Source: an uncultured Chitinophagaceae bacterium
GTDB taxonomy: Bacteria; Bacteroidota; Bacteroidia; Chitinophagales; Chitinophagaceae
Length of the DNA: 8,150 nt
NCBI GenBank assembly: GCA_937996595.1
Contig: CALKVC010000078.1
Coordinates: forward strand, 1 to 8,150
Direction of reading: 5' to 3'
Shown here piece by piece: positions 6,040 to 8,150 of this stretch; position 1 is the stretch's first letter, and each line of letters starts with the position of its first letter. A program made the position numbers and the translations under genes. The notes below the pieces were generated by a model, which searched no databases, was not told the origin of the DNA, and saw nothing but the letters and a program-made list of their open reading frames with translations.

Positions 6040-6551
6040 ATGAAAAAATGGTTTTCCCTGATGGCTGCTTTGCCACTGTTCATTTTATCCTGTTCCAAGG
6101 GTGATACCAGTGGATGCGGTTTTACAGATTCAAATGCATCGGCATCCGCAGCAGAAGTTACGTATATACAGAATTACCTGGCGTCCAATTCACTTACCGC
6201 TACACAGCATTCAAGCGAAGACACTCTTTCCCTACACGACGCTCTTCCGATCTAACGAATACGGCGGCCATCTGCTCAAATGTTACGGTTAACTATACCG
6301 GTTGGCTCATGTCTAATGGTAATGTGTTTGATTCCAATAATTCCGGCGCCGGTGTAAGTTTTGTACTGGGCCAGTTGATCATCGGCTGGCAGAAAGGGCT
6401 GCCTTTGATAAAGAACGGAGGCAGGATAACGCTGTACATTCCTCCTTCACTGGGTTATGGTATTTATGACAGAACCGACAATAACGGCAATGTGATCATT
6501 CCCGGTAATTCATACCTGAAATTCAGCATTCACCTGCGGGATGTTCAGTAA
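6040..6551 (+). CDS. FKBP-type peptidyl-prolyl cis-trans isomerase lipoprotein, frame broken by adapter sequence
   Basis: This gene encodes an envelope lipoprotein that should catalyse cis-trans isomerisation of proline bonds. The first part (6040-6216, 59 codons) has a lipoprotein signal peptide MKKWFSLMAALPLFILSC with the lipid-carrying Cys at residue 18. A spacer like that of Bacteroidetes FKBP lipoproteins follows (EVTYIQNYLASNSLTATQHSS). The second part (6255-6551), in a reading frame shifted by two bases, is a nearly whole FKBP domain. It has VTVNYTGWL, NVFDSN, LIIGWQKGLPLIKNGG, YIPPSLGYG and IPGNSYLKFSIHL, matching the active-site pattern of the family. Between them sits an exact Illumina adapter (6221-6253). 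About 38 bases separate the last good codon of the first half from the first of the second. Relatives, as I recall them, have about a dozen residues there (a GxxYxIxxxGxG-like strand). The real gene is therefore probably intact, about 170 residues long. The frame break is an assembly error, not a natural mutation. Confidence 0.82.
6221..6253 (+). other. Illumina TruSeq read-1 adapter embedded in the assembly (artefact)
   Basis: The 33 bases start ACACTCTTTCCC and end GCTCTTCCGATCT. They match the TruSeq universal adapter / read-1 primer sequence exactly over its full length. In the three forward frames it gives the peptides SLHDALPI, FPTRRSSDL and FPYTTLFRS, which I know as signatures of adapter contamination in protein databases. 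The adapter's 3' end abuts the genomic sequence at 6254, the same order as in a library molecule. This is not biological DNA. Confidence 0.99.
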
Positions 6552-6611
6552 ATAAAATTATTAATCATGAAGGCTTTTAACTTATTGTAAAAACTCTTTT
6601 AATCCTGTAAA

Positions 6612-8039
6612 TTGAGCCACGAAGCCATTTCTGTATTCGATATGTTCAAGGTAGGCATCGGCCCAAGCAGCAGCCACACGCTGGGCCCATGGCGGGCAGC
6701 ACAGATGTTCACCCGATCGCTGGACGAAAAGGGGATGCTGGAGCAGGTTACAGGGGTGGAAGTGTTGCTCTATGGCTCGCTTGCTAAAACCGGTGTAGGG
6801 CATGGAACCGATATTGCCGTACAGTTAGGGTTAAACGCAGAAGATCCCGTTACGTTTGATGTGAACAATATCGTTTCCAGGATAAGCGATATCCGTACCA
6901 TGAAAAAATTGATGCTGGGTGGCCGGCACGAAATAGATTTTGACCCGGCTGAAGATATTGAGTTCCTGCTGGCAGAATCGTTGCCTTTCCATCCCAATGC
7001 CCTTACCTTCCTGGCCAGGTTTACACATGGTGATAATATAGCTGAAACATATTATTCTGTTGGAGGCGGATTTGTGGTTAAGGAAGGGGAGCAGTCGCAG
7101 CACGCAAATACGGTTGAACTCCCGTTTCCCATCAATACGGCCAACGACCTGCTTCACTGGTGCCGGAAAACAGGCATGAGCATTCATGAGATCGTGATGG
7201 AAAACGAACATGCCTGGAGGCCTGAACCTGAAACCAGGGAACGGTTGATGGACATCTGGCGGGTGATGCGTGCGTGTATCTATCGGGGTTGTAATACCGA
7301 AGGGGTGCTTCCCGGCGGACTGCAGGTGCAAAGGCGTGCTTTCAACCTTAACAGGAAGCTGCTGAAAGGAAAAACGTATACGGATTATGAAAGCTGGATA
7401 GCAGATATCAGGGCGGGTGGCAACCATTTTAATTATATTCTCGACTGGGTTAGTTGTTTTGCACTGGCGGTAAATGAGGAAAATGCATCTTTCGGCAGGG
7501 TGGTAACAGCACCTACTAACGGTGCCGCAGGAGTGATACCGGCCGTACTGATGTATTACATACTGTTCTGCCATGGCGATACCGAAGATAAGATCATTCA
7601 TTTCCTGTTAACCGCTTCGGAAATCGGGAGTATTTTCAAAAAAGGCGCTACTATTTCAGCAGCTATGGGTGGATGCCAGGCAGAGATAGGTGTTAGCAGT
7701 GCGATGGCAGCAGCAGCCCTTACAGAAAGCCTGGGCGGTACACAAAGGCAGGCCATGATGGCGGCTGAAATAGCCATGGAACATCACCTGGGTATGACCT
7801 GTGACCCCATTGGCGGGCTGGTTCAGGTGCCCTGCATAGAACGCAATACTATGGGCGCCATTAAAGCGATAACTGCCAGCCAGCTGGCATTACAAAGTAC
7901 ACCTGACTTTGCCAAAGTTAGCCTCGACGGAGTAATAAAAACCATGTGGGATACAGCCAAAGATATGAACAGCAAGTATAAGGAAACGTCTGATGGCGGG
8001 CTGGCCGTAAATGTACCGTTAAGTTTGAGTGAATGCTGA
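6612..8039 (+). CDS. sdaA: L-serine ammonia-lyase (serine dehydratase), single-chain iron-sulfur type
   Basis: This enzyme converts L-serine to pyruvate and ammonia in the cytoplasm with a [4Fe-4S] cluster rather than pyridoxal phosphate. The beta domain (about 5-160) contains ISVFDMFKVGIGPSSSHTLG and GSLAKTGVGHGTD. The alpha domain (about 190-470) contains VVTAPTNGAAGVIPAVL. It also carries three cluster cysteines: C355 in AMGGCQAEIG, C397 in GMTCDP and C408 in VPCIERN. The chain ends with Cys475 (SLSEC), matching the C-terminal cysteine that caps the fourth iron in the Legionella enzyme. The 475-residue length fits the family (about 455-460). The start is TTG at 6612. An in-frame stop lies at 6600-6602, and the next ATG (6642, residue 11) would cut into the conserved ISVFD strand. 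The gene follows the FKBP gene by 60 bases, and no clear promoter or Shine-Dalgarno sequence is visible there. Confidence 0.95.
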   Translation: MSHEAISVFDMFKVGIGPSSSHTLGPWRAAQMFTRSLDEKGMLEQVTGVEVLLYGSLAKTGVGHGTDIAVQLGLNAEDPVTFDVNNIVSRISDIRTMKKLMLGGRHEIDFDPAEDIEFLLAESLPFHPNALTFLARFTHGDNIAETYYSVGGGFVVKEGEQSQHANTVELPFPINTANDLLHWCRKTGMSIHEIVMENEHAWRPEPETRERLMDIWRVMRACIYRGCNTEGVLPGGLQVQRRAFNLNRKLLKGKTYTDYESWIADIRAGGNHFNYILDWVSCFALAVNEENASFGRVVTAPTNGAAGVIPAVLMYYILFCHGDTEDKIIHFLLTASEIGSIFKKGATISAAMGGCQAEIGVSSAMAAAALTESLGGTQRQAMMAAEIAMEHHLGMTCDPIGGLVQVPCIERNTMGAIKAITASQLALQSTPDFAKVSLDGVIKTMWDTAKDMNSKYKETSDGGLAVNVPLSLSEC

Positions 8040-8047
8040 TGAATTAA

Positions 8048-8073
8048 ACCGCAGAGAAGCGGAGAGCGCAGGG
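8048..8073. repeat. GA-rich short-period repeat (CCGCAGAGAAGCGGAGAGCG type)
   Basis: Units resembling CGCAGAGA, GCGGAGAG and CGCAGGG follow each other with a period of about 8-10 bases, immediately after the serine dehydratase stop. Similar GA/CG-rich strings occur as dispersed intergenic repeats in many bacterial genomes (recollection, not checked). No stem-loop with a T-run is evident, so it is not a clear terminator. Confidence 0.5.
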
Positions 8074-8102
8074 TTTTCTATGATATAAGATTTGCAAACT
8101 CA

Positions 8103-8150
8103 TTATACTTGTTCTGTTCGGTTCCTGAAATTATATATTCTTTTCAATAC
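8103..8150 (-). CDS. Possible C-terminal end of an unidentified gene, cut by the window edge
   Basis: On the minus strand an open frame enters from the right edge and stops at 8105-8103 after 15 codons (VLKRIYNFRNRTEQV). The ending LKRIYNF recalls the C-terminus of GxxExxY-family proteins, and I associate those genes with GA-rich repeats like the one at 8048-8073. Fifteen residues cannot establish this, and the frame may be open by chance. Confidence 0.3.
   Translation of the reverse strand, partial: VLKRIYNFRNRTEQV

Noticed and set aside
6101..6292. A 63-codon open frame across the same junction
   Set aside because: It contains the adapter-derived peptide FPYTTLFRS and is out of frame with the real gene on both sides.
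6114..6551. A continuous open frame of 145 codons starting at 6114
   Set aside because: Its first part reads the FKBP lipoprotein gene out of frame and then runs through adapter bases (FPTRRSSDL). Only the portion from 6255 is real FKBP sequence.
6040..6551. Natural frameshift, phase-variable or mobile-element disruption of the FKBP gene
   Set aside because: The inserted bases are an exact sequencing adapter, there are no target-site duplications or terminal repeats, and both flanks are otherwise well conserved in type.
6567..6590. Seven-codon open frame MKAFNLL before the serine dehydratase gene, as a possible leader peptide
   Set aside because: It is too short to support, has no run of regulatory codons, and no attenuator hairpin with a T-run follows.
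6831..7601. A 256-codon open frame on the minus strand
   Set aside because: It lies wholly inside the well-conserved serine dehydratase gene, resembles no protein I know, and is best explained as a codon-bias shadow.

Overview
The window looks like ordinary chromosomal DNA from a member of the Bacteroidota, most likely near the Chitinophagaceae (inference from protein style and signals). Supporting signs are start codons without Shine-Dalgarno sequences, promoter elements of the Bacteroidetes type (TTTG plus TAnnTTTG), a GroEL beginning MSKLIYFDIEARN, a protein joining HU-like domains to a SPOR domain, and an FKBP-type lipoprotein. I see no mobile element, CRISPR array, tRNA or rRNA, and no convincing new biological system.

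Layout, left to right. Positions 1-2208 hold the groES-groEL chaperonin operon: a candidate promoter, groES (91-372), a 139-base spacer with an imperfect inverted repeat, groEL (512-2146) and a strong intrinsic terminator (2172-2208). A class I SAM-dependent methyltransferase follows on the same strand (2258-3055). Convergent to it are three minus-strand genes that look like one operon, read from 5584 down to 3089: an HU/SPOR membrane protein, a YhhN-family membrane protein and a CbpA-like DnaJ co-chaperone. A near-consensus promoter precedes the first of them. Divergently on the plus strand come a small two-helix membrane protein (5666-6001), an FKBP-type peptidyl-prolyl isomerase lipoprotein (6040-6551) and a single-chain iron-sulfur L-serine ammonia-lyase that starts at TTG (6612-8039). 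The right edge has a GA-rich repeat and the last 15 codons of an unidentified minus-strand gene.

The most important observation is technical. Positions 6221-6253 are an exact 33-base Illumina TruSeq read-1 adapter inside the FKBP gene. It breaks the reading frame and seems to stand in place of about a dozen native codons. The break is very probably an assembly artefact, so the gene should not be called a natural pseudogene, and the short open frames crossing the adapter should not be annotated as genes.

Functionally, three genes serve protein folding (GroES/GroEL, the DnaJ-like protein and the envelope FKBP). The others cover serine catabolism, envelope or lipid functions and an unassigned methyl transfer. 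Apart from the groESL pair and the tight HU/SPOR-YhhN pair, nothing suggests that the neighbours form one pathway.
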